This document shows, one piece after another, positions 1-12,539 of a stretch of 64,000 nucleotides of DNA. Below the pieces are notes generated by a model. That model searched no databases. It was not told where the DNA came from and saw nothing but the letters and a program-made list of their open reading frames with translations. The DNA comes from Adiantum capillus-veneris (Eukaryota; Streptophyta; Polypodiopsida; Polypodiales; Pteridaceae): NCBI GenBank assembly GCA_014529385.2, contig CM043957.1, positions 86,809,881 to 86,873,880 of the forward strand. The letters run 5' to 3'. Both the position numbers and the translations under genes were made by a program. The number at the start of each line of letters is the position of its first letter. Positions within the stretch are counted from its first letter, which is position 1.

Positions 1-342
1 CATGTGTCGTCGGCTTTCGGATCTCTCATGTCTGACCTTTTGGTCTTGAGACTGATCTTGCTTATGCGGTTGGTGCATTTGCAGTGGGAGTTGTCAATTG
101 TGCGATGAGTGACACTAGAATTGTGCATTATGGATCCATGTAGGTCGTCACTCGATACCTGCATCAGGAGTGTCATTGTGGCTCTAGGCCTAGTGGCATG
201 CATGTTGCAGAGGCACTAGAGTGGTTATTACAGAGTGAGCCAGTGGGCATAGGTTGAGAGTCGTCTTCTCTCACCTCTTGTGTATACTAGTTGTAGGCTA
301 GTCTTCTTGCCACTTATCGTCACACAGCCTTTAGTGGGAGAA
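1..342. other. No recognised gene; possible tail of an LTR element
   Basis: I see no recognisable protein in either strand. The stretch ends in a purine-rich run (TTAGTGGGAG, 331-340) followed by TGTTAGG, the arrangement usual at the polypurine tract and 3' LTR start of plant Ty1/copia elements. The piece may therefore be the 3' end of an element that lies mostly outside the window. This is inference. Confidence 0.3.
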
Positions 343-760
343 TGTTAGGTAAAGGTGGTGTGTCTCACCATGCTTTGCTCTGTCCACCGGCCAGTGTTCG
401 ATCGCCCACATTCAACTTCTTAATCTTTATACATACAAAGAATAAGGAGCTCTCACTCATTCTCACATTGTGCTCATACAATGAGATTTGGGAACTCCAC
501 CCACATCCTGTGTACTCTCTCTCTCCCCCCTTCTCACTCTCTACACATGCACCGCATTTGCACACTCACAACATACTCTCTAGCATTTGTTCTCATAGTA
601 GCACCATGCATTTGTCTCCTTTGCTACCTCATATGCTTGCAATAGTGCCTAATATGCCCATCGTGGCCGCAGTGCACACTTGTCAGTTGCGATCATGAGC
701 GAGAATCACCTCTAACCTGAAGCGTCTCCATAGCCATGCCAAAACTATGGCAAACAATGC
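343..760 (+). repeat. Possible 3' LTR (copia-like) start, end undefined
   Basis: Begins TGTTAGG directly after the purine tract at 331-340. No second copy lies in the window, so neither the LTR identity nor its right end can be confirmed. It is CT-rich around 510-545. Confidence 0.25.
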
Positions 761-1790
761 TTGAGATCACAAGACTCTCCCACCCAAGAGAAAACCACTG
801 TCTCAAGCAAAGACGGTGAGCAAACGGTCAAGCTCACAGGACTCTGCAAAATAGGCATACATATCTGGCAAAATTTCGGCAGAGTCCCCTCTGTAAATGG
901 AGCAAAAAACTCAACAATAAATCATAATGGAGACAACAATAAATGCCCAAATGGAAAATACGGGAATGTACTCGTTCGGAATCACCTCACAAATTCATAC
1001 ACAGAGCCAAACCGCTCTAGCCAGAGTATCATTCAATGGTGCCACAAATGACATACATATGTGAGTGAAAAATTACTGCCAAAATGTATCAATGAATGAA
1101 AAATGTGCCAGAAAACCGTAGCATACACAACCTATGTAAAAGTAAGAGTCAAAACTCAACGCAAACCACAAGCCAAAAAACTGCAGATAATTGCCAGAGT
1201 GGGAGCAAACTCGACCACTAAACCATCAGAGAGCAAACTGAGGATACACATAAACCATGGCGAGAATCTGAAAAAATCCGACAGAGTTTTTCCTGAAAAC
1301 TGAGCAAAAACTCAAGTACATTCTCTACCACTACTCAATGCCAATGAGTAGAAATGCCAAAAAGGCTCCACATTTCAACATACAATGGCAATCCGCACTC
1401 AACGTACATCAATGGAGTGACCGCACATAAGCAAGCGCCAAAAGAGTAGTGTTCCAGCTGAAGATCATAAAGGACTATTGGAGTCAACCATCAGACATAC
1501 TCAAGGAATGGGACAACTATGCTCCATTGGTGGAAGGATGTCACATGGATATTATCGAGTGCATTATGTTAGAGCCACTAGGATTTATTACAAACTTCTG
1601 AGATACCTTGTATACTTTTGAAAACCCAAAGTTTTGTGATATCAAAATTGGATTAATTTATTCATTATTCCTTCTCATGTTCTCTTCTCATCTTATCTTT
1701 AAACGTCTATTCTATTTGATTTGAGGACTTCGAGTGGAATATAATATTTTGCTAAGTATGACCTTGGTTGATATGGTGCAGCAAGTTACC
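761..1790. other. A-rich stretch without a recognised gene
   Basis: The stretch is A-rich with recurring short words such as GAGCAAAAACTC and GCCAAAA. Short open frames (761-1051, 1103-1303) resemble nothing I know. The last 150 bases precede the gypsy gag and could be its leader; a weak match to an initiator-Met tRNA primer site (TGATATCAAAAT) sits at 1637-1648. The 5' LTR expected here is not recognisable by comparison with the 3' LTR after 6266. Confidence 0.3.
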
Positions 1791-2728
1791 ATGCCTCCTA
1801 GAGGAAATGCGGCTTCTACTAACACAAATGCACATATTTCTCCTCAACACACCATCATTGATAGAGACATCGATGCTATGCTTCGCAAGTCTCAACCTGG
1901 AAATTTTAGCGGGGAAGGCAAAGATGTAGGCAAGATTCTTGAAGATTGGATCGAGCAGATGGATGACTACTTTGATTTGGCTCATTCATCAACAGTGAAC
2001 AAAGCTATCATTGCTAAGTTCAAACTAGAGAAAACAGCCAAGCATTGGTGGAGAGACCATTGCACAGAAAACAATGTTGATCCTAATGCTGCAACTTGGG
2101 ATTATCTTAAGACCCAGCTTAAGAAGAACTATCAAAACAAAGTTTATCATTCAGACCGTATGAATGAGTTTCTTGACTGTACTCAAGGAGCCAGAGATCT
2201 GAATCATACTATCAACATTTCTTAACCCTTGTCAAGTATGCTCCAACAGGGATGACTCAAGAGGTCAAGGTATCTCGATTCGTGTCAGGGCTACATAATC
2301 CTATGAAGACTAGACTTCAAAGTCTTCGTCTTACCAATTTTGCAGATGTCCTTGATGTAGGAAAACCCATTGAAATAGAGTTATCTACTACCGGAAAGAG
2401 GAAATCAGAACCCGTTTCTATTCGAAGAATCAAAAGACCTCGTCCAGAGGAGGAACAAAGATCTAGAAATCCACAACAAAGAAGAGAGAACTTATTACGT
2501 ATGAAAGCTAGACAGGATTATTTATGCTACACTTGTCTTGATCCTGATCATCAATCCAGAGATTGTCTCCTTAACAATTCAAGTTTCACAGGATTGATGG
2601 ACAATTATGAACATAGAAACTTCAATTCGAATCAGAATTTTGGAAACTTTATACCTAGACCATTGGCAATTCAGAGGAACTTCAATCAGCAGAACTTTCA
2701 CCAGAACCAGAGACAACCTCAAAACTAG
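1791..2728 (+). pseudogene. Ty3/gypsy gag, broken
   Basis: Capsid-nucleocapsid polyprotein of an LTR retrotransposon, which packages element RNA. The ATG at 1791 starts MPPRGNAAS, a usual gypsy gag opening; the longer open frame from 1734 begins with GTG, which is not a plausible plant start. The capsid-like part (KTAKHWWRDH, WDYLKTQLKKNY) ends at a TAA at 2223-2225. It resumes in another frame from 2252 (VSRFVSGLHNPMKTRL), so there is a frameshift near 2225. A CCHC zinc knuckle (CYTCLDPDHQSRDC, CX2CX4HX4C) lies near 2526-2567. After it come Asn/Gln-rich residues. The frame meets stops around 2728 and again before the protease. It belongs with the pol region that follows to 6232. It is not expressible as one protein. 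Confidence 0.85.
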
Positions 2729-2971
2729 GGGACTTTTAGACCAGGCAATCCACCTTTTGTTTGAAATGGGCCGCCTATCAACAATAACAACAATGGGAAT
2801 GTTAATCGTCAACTTCGTCCAGGGGGAGGACGAAATCAAAGACCTCAGGGAAGACCTCAAGCTAACAGAGCTCAAGGGGCTAGAGGTGCAGGAAATCAGG
2901 TGAATGCATATGTTCATGCTACAATTGAGCATCAGGGAGTGAATGAATAATTTTTAGTTATTCAAACCCCA

Positions 2972-4250
2972 GTGGAGCATCTAGGTAACCATTTTACCCT
3001 ATTGGTTGATTCAGGAAGCACACATTCTTTCATATCTCCTAAGTGCATCAAAAACCTCATTCTGACTGAACATTCTGATACAGAACTTACAGTAGAATTA
3101 GTTACGGGTAGGAAGGTTAGATCTTCTACTTCAGTGGGTAACTTGAATTTTGTTTTGGATGGTCATCATACTTCTGCAACCTTCAGAGTCTTACCCATCC
3201 AAATTTACGATGGAATCCTAGGAATGGATTGGCTTAAAGCTAATAATGCTCACATACATTGTAAAGATGCTTCATTGACTTTTCAAAATGATCAAAACTC
3301 TAGAGTTACAGTTACTGGGAAAGGGGGAAAGCCTAAGCTCAAAATAGTGAACTTTACCAAACTTATGAAGAGTCATAGGAAGAATGAGAGGATTTACGCA
3401 GTAAATCTTAACTCTAAAGAGACAAAGAGAGATTCACCTGTACCCGAAAGGATAATAGAGTTTGATGATGTATTTTTTGAAGAACTTTCTCATCTACCAC
3501 CCGGGCATGATATTGATCATGCAATAGAGCTTACTCCAGGAGCTCAACCAGTTGCTCATAGACCATACAAAATGTCAGTACCCGAATCTGCAGAACTCAA
3601 GGAGCAATTAACTCAACTTCTTGAACAAGTCTTCATTCGACCTAGTGTTTCTCCATGGAGTACTCCTATTCTCTTTAATAGGAATAAGGATGGTACTTTA
3701 CTTCTCTGTATTGATTATCGTGGATTGAACCAGGTAATAGTCAAGAATAAGTATGCAATGCCAAGGATTGATGAATTGCTTAACCGATTACATGGATCTT
3801 CTAGCTTCACAAAGATTGATCTTAGGTCAGGGTATTACCAAATCCGAATCAAGGAGGAGGACATACCAAAGACTGGCTTTAATACTCGTTTTGGGCATTA
3901 TGAATTTACAGTTATGCCTTTTGGACTTACTAATGCTCCTGCAACTTTTAATCGTCTTATGACCGATGTGTTTCGAGAACATCTTGATGATTTTGTTTTT
4001 GTCTTCTTTGATGATATCCTGGTTTACTCAAGAAACAGAGAAGAACACAAACAACATGTGCGACAAGTACTTGAACTTCTTCGTCAAAATCAACTTTATG
4101 CCAAATGTAGCAAATGCGTCTTTTTAGCTGGCAAGGTCAAATATTTGGGATTTATTGTATCCAAAGATGGTGTTTTAATGACCCAAGTAAGATCAAAGCT
4201 GTCAAAGCTTTGCCTACACCGAAATCAATACGAGAAGTACGTGGATTTCT
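2972..4250 (+). pseudogene. Ty3/gypsy protease and reverse transcriptase
   Basis: Pol of the same element. The aspartic protease motif is intact ([12 protein letters not shown] near 3003-3038). The reverse transcriptase follows with [32 protein letters not shown] and the catalytic FFDDILVYS near 4005-4031, a variant of the YxDD box that keeps both aspartates. The open frame runs off its proper reading near 4180: the thumb region continues in another frame from about 4170 ([12 protein letters not shown]), so there is a frameshift. With the chromodomain further on, the element is a chromovirus. Domain order PR-RT-RH-INT marks Ty3/gypsy rather than copia. Confidence 0.9.
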
Positions 4251-4800
4251 TGTTTTGATAGGATGGTATCGTACATTTATTGAAGGTTACTCTAAGATTG
4301 CATCTTCATTGACTAACACGCTTAAGAAAGCTAAAATGTTTACTTGGAATGAACGTGCTCAAGTTAGTTTTGAAAAGCTCAAAGAAGCTTTGGTGAGTGT
4401 TGCAATACTACAGCTTCTAAACTTCTCAAAGACATTCATTGTGCTCACTGATGCAAGTGGACAAGCAATTGGTGGCGTTCTGTCTCAAGAAGGAAAACCA
4501 GTAGCTTATGAATCTCGTAAGCTACATATACATGAGTTGAATTATCCTACACATGACTTGGAGTTATTGGTCGTTGTGCATGCTCTTAAAGTATGGTGAC
4601 ATTATCTTCTTGGAAGGAGATTTGAACTACATACCGACCATAGAAGCCTGAAGTGGATCTACACCCAACCTGACCTTAATATGTGCGAATATGATTTTGG
4701 AGTTGAATATAAACCTGGGAAGGAAAATCTTGTAGCTGATGCCTTAAGCGGGAAGAGTACTGTAACAGCTGTCACAACCTCTACTACTTCTTTAATTGAC
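4170..4800 (+). pseudogene. Ty3/gypsy RT connection and RNase H
   Basis: The frame continues with the RT thumb and RNase H ([38 protein letters not shown], then LHTDHRSLKWI). RNase H removes the RNA strand during reverse transcription. A TGA at 4597-4599 interrupts the conserved ALKVW-(R)-HYLLG segment exactly where the family has arginine; downstream codons continue in frame to KPGKENLVADALS. The tether before integrase holds a further stop near 4807. Confidence 0.85.
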
Positions 4801-4851
4801 CTTATTTGAGAAGGTACGACTCAGGACCCGTATTACTTAAAGATCTAGTAC

Positions 4852-5690
4852 TTGATAAACCTAAAGAATCGCACAGAGAAGCAGGAGAGGCAAATCAGAG
4901 GCTTTCACATTGAAGGTAATGACCTTTACTTCGGTAATCGTCTTTATATTCCAAATCAAGGTGGAATCAAACTTCAGATATTACAGGAAGCTCATGATAT
5001 ACCTATAGCAGGACATCCTAGATACATTAAGACTTACTCTACTGTAAGAAAGAGTTTCTTTTGGCCAAGACTAAAGCGCGATGTGTTAAACTATGTTACA
5101 AGATGTTTACCATGTCAAGTATTAAAGCTAAATGAATTCAATATCCCGGCAAGCTTCAACCTATTGATGCTCCACAAATGAAGTGGGAATGCATATCCAT
5201 GGATTTTATCACAGGACTTCCTACATCTCTGGATATGACTCTATTTTTGTGGTTGTTGATATGCTTACAAAAATGACCCATTTATTTTTAGTCAAGACAA
5301 CATTTACGACTAAGGATATAGCTCAAGTCTTCATGAAAGGCGTTTTCATGTATCATGGTCTACCTCGAAGGATAATTTCTTATCGTGATGCAAAGTTCAC
5401 CTCTAATTTTTGGAAAGCATTATTCTCAGCTACAGGAACCCAGTTAGCCTTCAGTACTGCTTATCATCCTCAAACTGATGGGCAGACAGAAAGAACAAAT
5501 CAAATCATTGAAGACATGTTGAGAGCTTATTGTATGCATGAACAGAGTAAATGGACCAGATATTTGTATTTGGTTGAATTTGCGTATGATTCATCATTTC
5601 AACGCTTAATTGGAATGTCTCCTTTTCAAGCATTGTATGGACAAGAGTGTCTTACTCCACTCAAATGGATTGACCCTCTCATATGAGTTC
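4852..5690 (+). pseudogene. Ty3/gypsy integrase
   Basis: Integrase inserts the cDNA into chromosomes. The N-terminal HHCC zinc-binding part is present (EAHDIPIAGHP ... CLPCQ, 4990-5118). A frameshift lies near 5150-5185. The catalytic core follows: first Asp in VVVDMLTKMTH, second in SYRDAKFTSNFW, and Glu in QTDGQTERTNQIIEDMLRAY. The region ends in FQALYGQECLTP. All three catalytic acids are visible, but the frame is split, so no full-length protein is made. Confidence 0.88.
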
Positions 5691-5819
5691 AAGCATCCAA
5701 AGAAATGTTGGATGAAATGCAATTACGAACCGATCTTATACGGTAGGATATTAAGACTGCTCAAGATAGAAAGAAGAGTTATGCTGATTCAAAACAATCT
5801 ACCAAACTTTTTGAAGAAG

Positions 5820-6232
5820 GCGATATGGTATTTTTGAGGGTGAAACCCAAACGTAGTTCTTTATCAATGGGTAAGTGTAAGAAGCTAAGTGCCAGATATT
5901 GTGGACCTTTTGTAATCACAGAGAAAATTAATGATCAAGTTTACAGACTCTTGTTACCACCACACATAAAGGTACATGATGTTTTTCACGTCAGCTAACT
6001 CAAGAAGTAAGTACCTAATCCACAACATATTCTTGATGATTCTCTATTATCTACATCTACTGACGAAACTTTTAAAGTATATCCCGAAGAAATACTTCTT
6101 AGCATATTTAAACCTCCACGTAATCGGACCATTATTGAACACCTTGTTAAATCGTCAACGTATCCTCAGGAAGATGCCACTTGGGAACGTGATGATGTAA
6201 TGAAACTAAATTATCCAGACTTCATGTCAAGG
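5820..6232 (+). pseudogene. Integrase C-terminus and chromodomain
   Basis: The C-terminal region reads FLRVKPKRSSLSMGKCKKL, CGPFVITEKINDQVYRLLLP, HDVFHVS, then a chromodomain-like end with YPEEIL, NRTIIEHLVKSS and EDATWERDDVMKLNYPDF. Such chromodomains target insertion to heterochromatin in plant chromoviruses. Stops and at least one frame change separate the two blocks. A polypurine tract follows at 6253-6265. Confidence 0.75.
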
Positions 6233-6252
6233 TGAGGACACCTTGAATTTTT

Positions 6253-6265
6253 CAAGAGTGGGAGG
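6253..6265 (+). other. Polypurine tract of the 1.8-6.2 kb gypsy element
   Basis: AAGAGTGGGAGGA lies directly between the chromodomain end and the presumed LTR start TATAAGATCC at 6266. It is the primer for plus-strand DNA synthesis in LTR elements. Confidence 0.6.
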
Positions 6266-6724
6266 ATATAAGATCCCCAATTTTTGGGTGCCTTCTAAAA
6301 ATAAGAAAAATAAATTTCAATATCTGTTTCGTTGAATTATGATGCTTGATTGACAGTATTAGAAAGTCACAGTTATGCTAGGATATTACAGTGTGGCATA
6401 GTCTAGCTACGATTTCCATTAGTTGGCCAGATACTGCTCGTATAGTCAAGTTTGATATAAAAATTGAATGGTAAGTGGAAGAGTTGACCACCAAAAAGCA
6501 AGGGCTTATTTTTAAGGAAGAAAGAGTCTTTTGAAAAAAGAGAGGAGGAGCTTAGTTTAGATCTCTTTTCTTGGAAGCCAAGCTTCTTCTTAGAGTTTCT
6601 AAATTGCGTATCGAAAACCGTGCCCGCAAGGGAAAAAAAAAAATTCTGAAAAGTTCCGAACGTGCGCGAACTTGTCTCTCTTTGCTCACTCTATTCTTGA
6701 CTTGTGCTTTTGGCCTTAGGAGTC

Positions 6725-6732
6725 TATATAAA
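6725..6732 (+). promoter_or_regulatory. TATA box inside the LTR
   Basis: TATATAAA in the context AGTCTATATAAAGACC, at about 460 bases into the LTR, where the U3 promoter of a plant LTR is expected. Confidence 0.5.
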
Positions 6733-7067
6733 GACCTCTCTTCCTTCACTTGAACACACATAGATGCACTCCTCAGACACGGAACCTCTCTTGCCTTGAC
6801 GTCAGAATTACCTATCTATTATATGAAATGGTGCAAGCTCTTCATCACCATCTCCATAAATTCTTCTCTCGGGAAGAAGAAGGATACTCTCTCTCTACTT
6901 TCTTATTATCTTCTCTCTCGTTTCACAGTGTATGCGCTCTCCGGAAGCTTTTGTGGCGGATACCTCTACGTAGCTCTCATCACCGCTCTCTTGCGGCAAA
7001 GCAAGAAGCCTTTCGACAACCCCAAATCGATTCTAAAGCACGGTAAGAAACTCTGAACTCCATAGTC

Positions 7068-7072
<5 letters not shown>

Positions 7073-7124
<52 letters not shown>
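7073..7124. repeat. (CT)n microsatellite
   Basis: Uninterrupted CT dinucleotides, 52 bases. Confidence 0.98.
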
Positions 7125-7126
<2 letters not shown>

Positions 7127-10100
7127 GTCATTTTTTTGCGTAGTCACCCTCTCGGTGATTTTTTTTTGCATACGAGTGCATGTATGAATTAACCAAGTAC
7201 ATTGAAGTTGCCCCATGATTATTTCACCATATCTAACATGCTGATTTATGCACATGATGAATTTATGATCACACACGTGCATAAAAAGCGCTTTTCATTT
7301 CATTCACGTCATGGAGACGGTAGGAACACTATTTTGGTCATAAATCACAAGCCGTTATGCATCAGCCCGAACCCTTCATACCAAAGATAGAACACATCAT
7401 TTAGAACATTTTCTCTCTTTGCTGTCATGTGAAAAACACGCACGACCTAAGAGATATGGTCAAAAAACAGATTGGTGGCCACTAAACCAAAGATTTTAAC
7501 TCCAGGCACCTTGGAGAACCACTACATAGATTCACCGGATGGACAAACCCACTTAACCAATTGAAAAGATTGATGAAAATTGATGATAAATGAATTTAGG
7601 TCTCCGTTATCACATCAGGAATGCGAGTTATTAACTACTCTATTATCGGTTTTACCTACACTAGTAGGAGTACTATCAAGGGGGGATACCATATGACGTC
7701 GTGAGTTAATCGAACCGTTTTGATATGTTTTATGGTTTTTTTTGGTGAGTTGATTTCAATTATTAGATGTCCATAAACTTACATGGGAGTATATGGTTAA
7801 ACACCCCGAACCGCATAGGCAGATATGAATAAAGTGCCTTTCTTTTGGGGTTACCGTTTCTTGTGTGAGTACCATATGGTCAAAGTGATGTGATGGAGTG
7901 ATATTCTCTATTATGTTCTCGAAAATGTCAAAGAATTGTTTTTAGCATATGTGTGAAGTTATGATTTATGGTTGACCTAAAGGTCGGAGTTGTTTTGCAT
8001 CATGTTTACGGTGTTAGAATATAGCATATGATGTATGGAAACTCATGGACTGATGTGGATGCCTCATATGCATGGTTATGATTGCTTTTCACCTTTCTAG
8101 GTCAAAACTAATGGTGAAGTGCAGATGTGATGCATCAACTTTGCATGATTGGATGTTGTCAAAATTGGATATTATATCATGATTAGTTGCTGGTCGGACC
8201 CTTTTTATGCATGAAAGAATCACATCTTAAGGGTCACATGTGTGTAAACTCCTGTTGATTTTGCAGGAGATGGGTCAAACTCTAAGTGTCGGAGTTGGTT
8301 CAGTGTGATTGTGATTTATGGTTAAGGGCTGACATTACCTCATGGATTATGGTTGAAATATTATGGTGGAAGACAGTGTGGCTTATTGTTTTTTTTTCTG
8401 GATTGAGTTATGCTGCCAAAATTTTTGCAGCCATGTTATGTTCTAAAGTGGTTATGCAAGATTGGTCGTGCCTCACCCAAGTAGGGTGGAGTGCTCACCC
8501 GTGTGATGTGACTGGATTATGGTTTATGGTGTTTTGGATTGGATCATGAAGTGATCAAGATGGTTTATGGCAGACGTGTAAGGGTAGAGACATTGTATAG
8601 TCTAACTGTTTGGAAAAGGATTGTTTGTGCATATGGGAAGTGCTATGGTGATTGGGCTCATGTGTTATGTTTGTCATGGTAGCATCGCTACAAGACTAGG
8701 ATCACCTACATCGCTTAGCCTTAGACTAAAGGGTCGCTGAACTGGGGCTTTGCTAGATCAGGGGTGTTGCCTAGGTCTTCTTCTTTTTGTTAGGCTCATC
8801 TACACGGTTAGTGCGTCGGGGGTTGAATGAATTACACAGCTAACACGTCGGGGATCTTGCCTTGGCTTGGCCTAAACACCCGGTGTTGGGCATTGAAGAG
8901 GCATGGAGCCTAAACTGGTATGGTTGGTGTTGATACCCTACCACCTGCTGGTATTTAGGATCCTTTCAGAGCTCGGGTTCATGGAGGGAGGCGAAGCGGC
9001 CTCACCTATGTCTAGCTCAGGTAGGATGCAGGTGTTCTCGCTCGCTCCCGACGAAGTGAAATTCTCTCTGTCCGTAGTACTTACTGAATCCGTGAAATCG
9101 TCGATTAGAGCATATGTGGGTGAAAAGATCCGAAGAAAGATGATACAAAGATGGCTAAAATTGCATGCGCGAGCCTCCTCACTGACGAGTGCTAAGGGAT
9201 CTACTCAACACACCACCACAACTGCACCATCTGACAATAAGAAATATGTAGCTGGGGTGGACACACTGGCAATGACCTTGGTAGAGAATGCATTCCAATG
9301 GGGGATGCCACCAATGCCAACACTAAGTTTACAATGTGTCGGTAGGTCCAGCTACACAATTTTCACCCCTCTAAGCCGCTGATTAGGATCCATTTTGTCG
9401 GTGTGAGAGGGAGACCCCACCAAATGACATATCACTTAGAGGGTCATGTGATCAATAAGACCATGTGTAAGAAGATTGAATGAGTGTCCAACAACTTTAA
9501 AATAGAAATTAGATACTAAAGTGTCATAAGCTCACTCAAGGCTGCTTTTTATGTCCATAAGCACCTTCCTTAGATGGTTTACATCAGCGAAGCCTGCAAG
9601 ATGTACGGGAACCACTCCAACAATCCCAATTTTTGCCTTGTTCGTGTCCACGAGTGTACCAAAACTGCCTCACACTCAAAATGTGATCACTTTTTGGGAT
9701 CAAATTTCATTTAAACATCATGCATTAACTTTGAGTTGTGTTATTTACCTAGTGGAAAGGAAGCGAGTGGTTCTGAAAGCCTTGCTAAAAGTGGGTGGCT
9801 ACCCTTGTGTTGCCTAGTAGTGATGGATGTGATACGCAGTGAACCCCTGGATTGCGAACCCAAGATAGACTCAAAGTCACCCTACTCATAATTTGAACCG
9901 CCATCTAGAATTATAACTTTTACTCCATTAACCAAAACATACAATATGAATCATACACCCACCCCAATAAAACTCAATAGTTGAATACCTATATAGTAGA
10001 TGTTGCAAAGTGCATGCAAAGTGTGGTTTCTTCTTTTTGTTATGTGTGGCTCGTATGATTGCCACCGCACAGAAGCTTTGTCGAAGTGGGACAATTTCGA

Positions 10101-10171
10101 GAGGTTTTTCTTTTAATTTTTGAAAACAAATTAGGGTTACCAATGGGAAATTTTTCCAGATGTTTTGGTGT
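7125..10171. other. No recognised gene
   Basis: The stretch is AT-rich and probably includes more of the preceding LTR element. The longest open frame (8903-9382, 159 codons, +) begins at an ATG but matches no family I recognise, and has no domain, signal or neighbour to support it. Around 8680-8890 there is a CT/GG-rich passage with repeated short words (CGCTTAGCC, ACACGTCGGGG), also unidentified. Confidence 0.5.
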
Positions 10172-10197
10172 CCACACACACACACACACACACACAC

Positions 10198-10235
<38 letters not shown>
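10172..10235. repeat. (CA)n-(GA)n compound microsatellite
   Basis: CA dinucleotides to 10198, then GA to 10235. A second short GA run lies at 10340-10360. Confidence 0.97.
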
Positions 10236-10239
<4 letters not shown>

Positions 10240-10890
10240 GTAGACCTACAAAAACTTTTAAAAAAACACATAAAACAGTCCGCGTTGGCACTTGTAGAAC
10301 CAAGAGAGATAGAAAGAGAGGTTTCTTAGGTCACCTGGAGAGAGAGAGAGAGAGAGAGAGTCGGTATGGTACCTCCAAAAACTAAAAAAAAACTATTGAA
10401 AAACATTCTATGTCGACGTGGACTGTTTCAGGAGGTTTTTTTTCAGTTTTAGAAAACAAAGGGCCTATGCAATTTCTCCTTCAGATATTTTGGCGTGCAT
10501 TTTTATTCGGTCCTTGCATGCCAATTTTGAATCAACATATGCTACGTAGGTGACTTAGAACGTAAGACTCCAAGCATTGTCATTTTTGGATGTTGTGTTC
10601 TTATGTGGTTTCCGTGGTGCTCCACCTCCCATGAGTGGAGAGAGCTTGCAGCTAGTTTGCAAATGGAGCACAATATATTTTCAAAAATTCCCCAAGAGAA
10701 CTTAAGAAGTTCACAACAAGTGGCCAATATGTTTGTTACTAGCGCCCCATGTGAATTGTCTCAAAGATGATTGGAATTTCTTTACGCCCTTGACCAACTT
10801 GGCATGTGCATGCATGCATGTTTTTAACACTCCATCTTTGACATTGTACGTTAATGCTCCATCGTCAACCCACACTATGCCTTCCATGCC

Positions 10891-11074
10891 CACTTGTAGC
10901 ATTTTTCTCCTCTGATTGAATCTACTCGCTAGCCCTATAATAGGGGTCACGCCGGAAGAAGCAATCAACACCCACACCTACCCACTTGCAATGTTTTTCT
11001 TCTCTGATTGAATCTACTTGCTAGACCTACGGTAGGAGCTACCCTGAAAGAAGCAATCAACACCCACATCCCTT
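10891..11074. repeat. Imperfect 92-bp tandem duplication
   Basis: Two diverged copies (10891-10982 and 10983-11074) share CACTTG, CTCTGATTGAATCTAC, GCTAG and GAAGCAATCAACACCCACA. The surrounding 10.2-12.4 kb contains no recognised gene; a 131-codon frame at 11239-11634 (-) is unidentified. Confidence 0.8.
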
Positions 11075-12420
11075 TCATACTGTCAGCAAGGGTATCTGTC
11101 CTAGTGGGTTTCCAATTACTTTGTGCAAATCAGCCTACCCCCATACACCTCACTCAAATTATTTACAAGGGTGTGTGCTAGGGTGGTTTCCAAAGGCATT
11201 TTGCAACTCAGACAACACACAAAAAGATATCTTCGCCATCACATTAAAAGACAGAAAGAGTGTTTGATCTTTCTGCACTCAAACCAATAGCTACATAAGG
11301 ACTCAATTGGCAGCAAGCAAAGCTCTGAGATACAATCACACATAGCTCTGCCACCGATCTGAATGGCAACAACTGATCCACACTGCATGAATGGCCTTGA
11401 ATTCCATTGATGGCTTGTAGCACCACCCCAACACAATTGGATGCCATTGTTAATGCCAAGCTTATGAGACACAAGGAAGGGAAGCTCTTCTACAAAGATG
11501 TCCCAAGGTAGAATGCAATATGAGAAGGCTTCAAATGGCATCCCATGATTGATAGCAATACCATAAGTCTTCAAAAGAATTGATCTCCTTACTTGTCCTA
11601 CCAAAGCATCAAAAGAGTTGATATAGGTATACATCCTACTTAAAGCTCAATTGGGAATGGGTGATTCAGATGTGAAGCTCTAGTTGTGACCAGCTTAGCA
11701 CCCATGATGCTTGCATGGTACCCTTCACTTCCTTCTGAATAGTTGTGTGACCTACCCCATTCCAAAAGGGACTAGGGTGCTTCTTTGAACAACACGGCCT
11801 CCTCATTAAGCTATTAATTGCCCTTGAAATCTTCACAAGTATGTCTCTCTACAAAGAGTATCACAAGGTGGTGAGTCCTATTAGTCTTTAGTTTCCTGCT
11901 TGTTGTTTGTAGCAGCTATGCAAGCAATTATCGCCCTTGCAAGTCAACATGTGCGCCTATATATAGAAGTTATGGAGGTGGTGGATACATGCAAGTGACA
12001 GGGTTGATGCAGTTAGTTCTATTTGGGACACATTGAAGAAGAGAGCACCACCAATGAGAAGAAAAGGAAGGGTGCAGGGCATCTCACGGTCGGTGCTAGT
12101 GCAAATCCTCATGAGCAAAGAGCTGAGAGGCTATCAGTGTTGCTACTACCATCATCGCTAGCAATGATGCTCATGGATGGGTAAGTTGCGGGCGTGTAGA
12201 TAGCAACTCAAGAGCAACCAAGTTAACAACACTTAAAAAAGCCGTGGGGATATTTAGAGAAAGATCTGACATTTTCACATGGTAGCGGTAGTGGGGAAGC
12301 TCAAGACTAATGAATTGATAGCTATGGTGGCCAATCTAAAATGATGGCATAGGGATACCTTAGAGTAGAGTTGGATATTTCAATTTTTAAGTAAGTTGTG
12401 GGGTGGGCGGAGAGAGGGGG

Positions 12421-12449
12421 CGGGGGGGGGGGGGGGGGGGGGGGGGGGG
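12421..12449. repeat. Poly-G tract
   Basis: About 28 G with a single early C. Its exact length is uncertain in sequence data of this kind. Confidence 0.9.
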
Positions 12450-12539
12450 AGGCAGGGGTGGCAAAGAGGTGTTTTGGGACAGCTAAACTATTGTATGTTT
12501 TTGGCTATGAAAATGCTTTTTATGATTTGCCTTTATATC

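Larger units (their letters stand above)
6266..7124 (+). repeat. 3' LTR of the gypsy element (right end undefined)
   Basis: The LTR starts TATAAGATCC directly after the polypurine tract. It carries a TATA box at 6725-6732 and a CT-rich stretch to 7124. No second copy is in the window, so the right boundary is unknown and could lie well beyond 7124. The 5' LTR is missing or unrecognisable upstream of gag. Confidence 0.5.

Noticed and set aside
8903-9382. 159-codon open frame as a host gene
   Set aside because: No recognisable domain, no splice or promoter context, and it lies in probable LTR-element flank; kept only as a remark.
11239-11634. 131-codon frame on the complement as a gene
   Set aside because: No family resemblance and adjacent to repeats; evidence is frame length alone.
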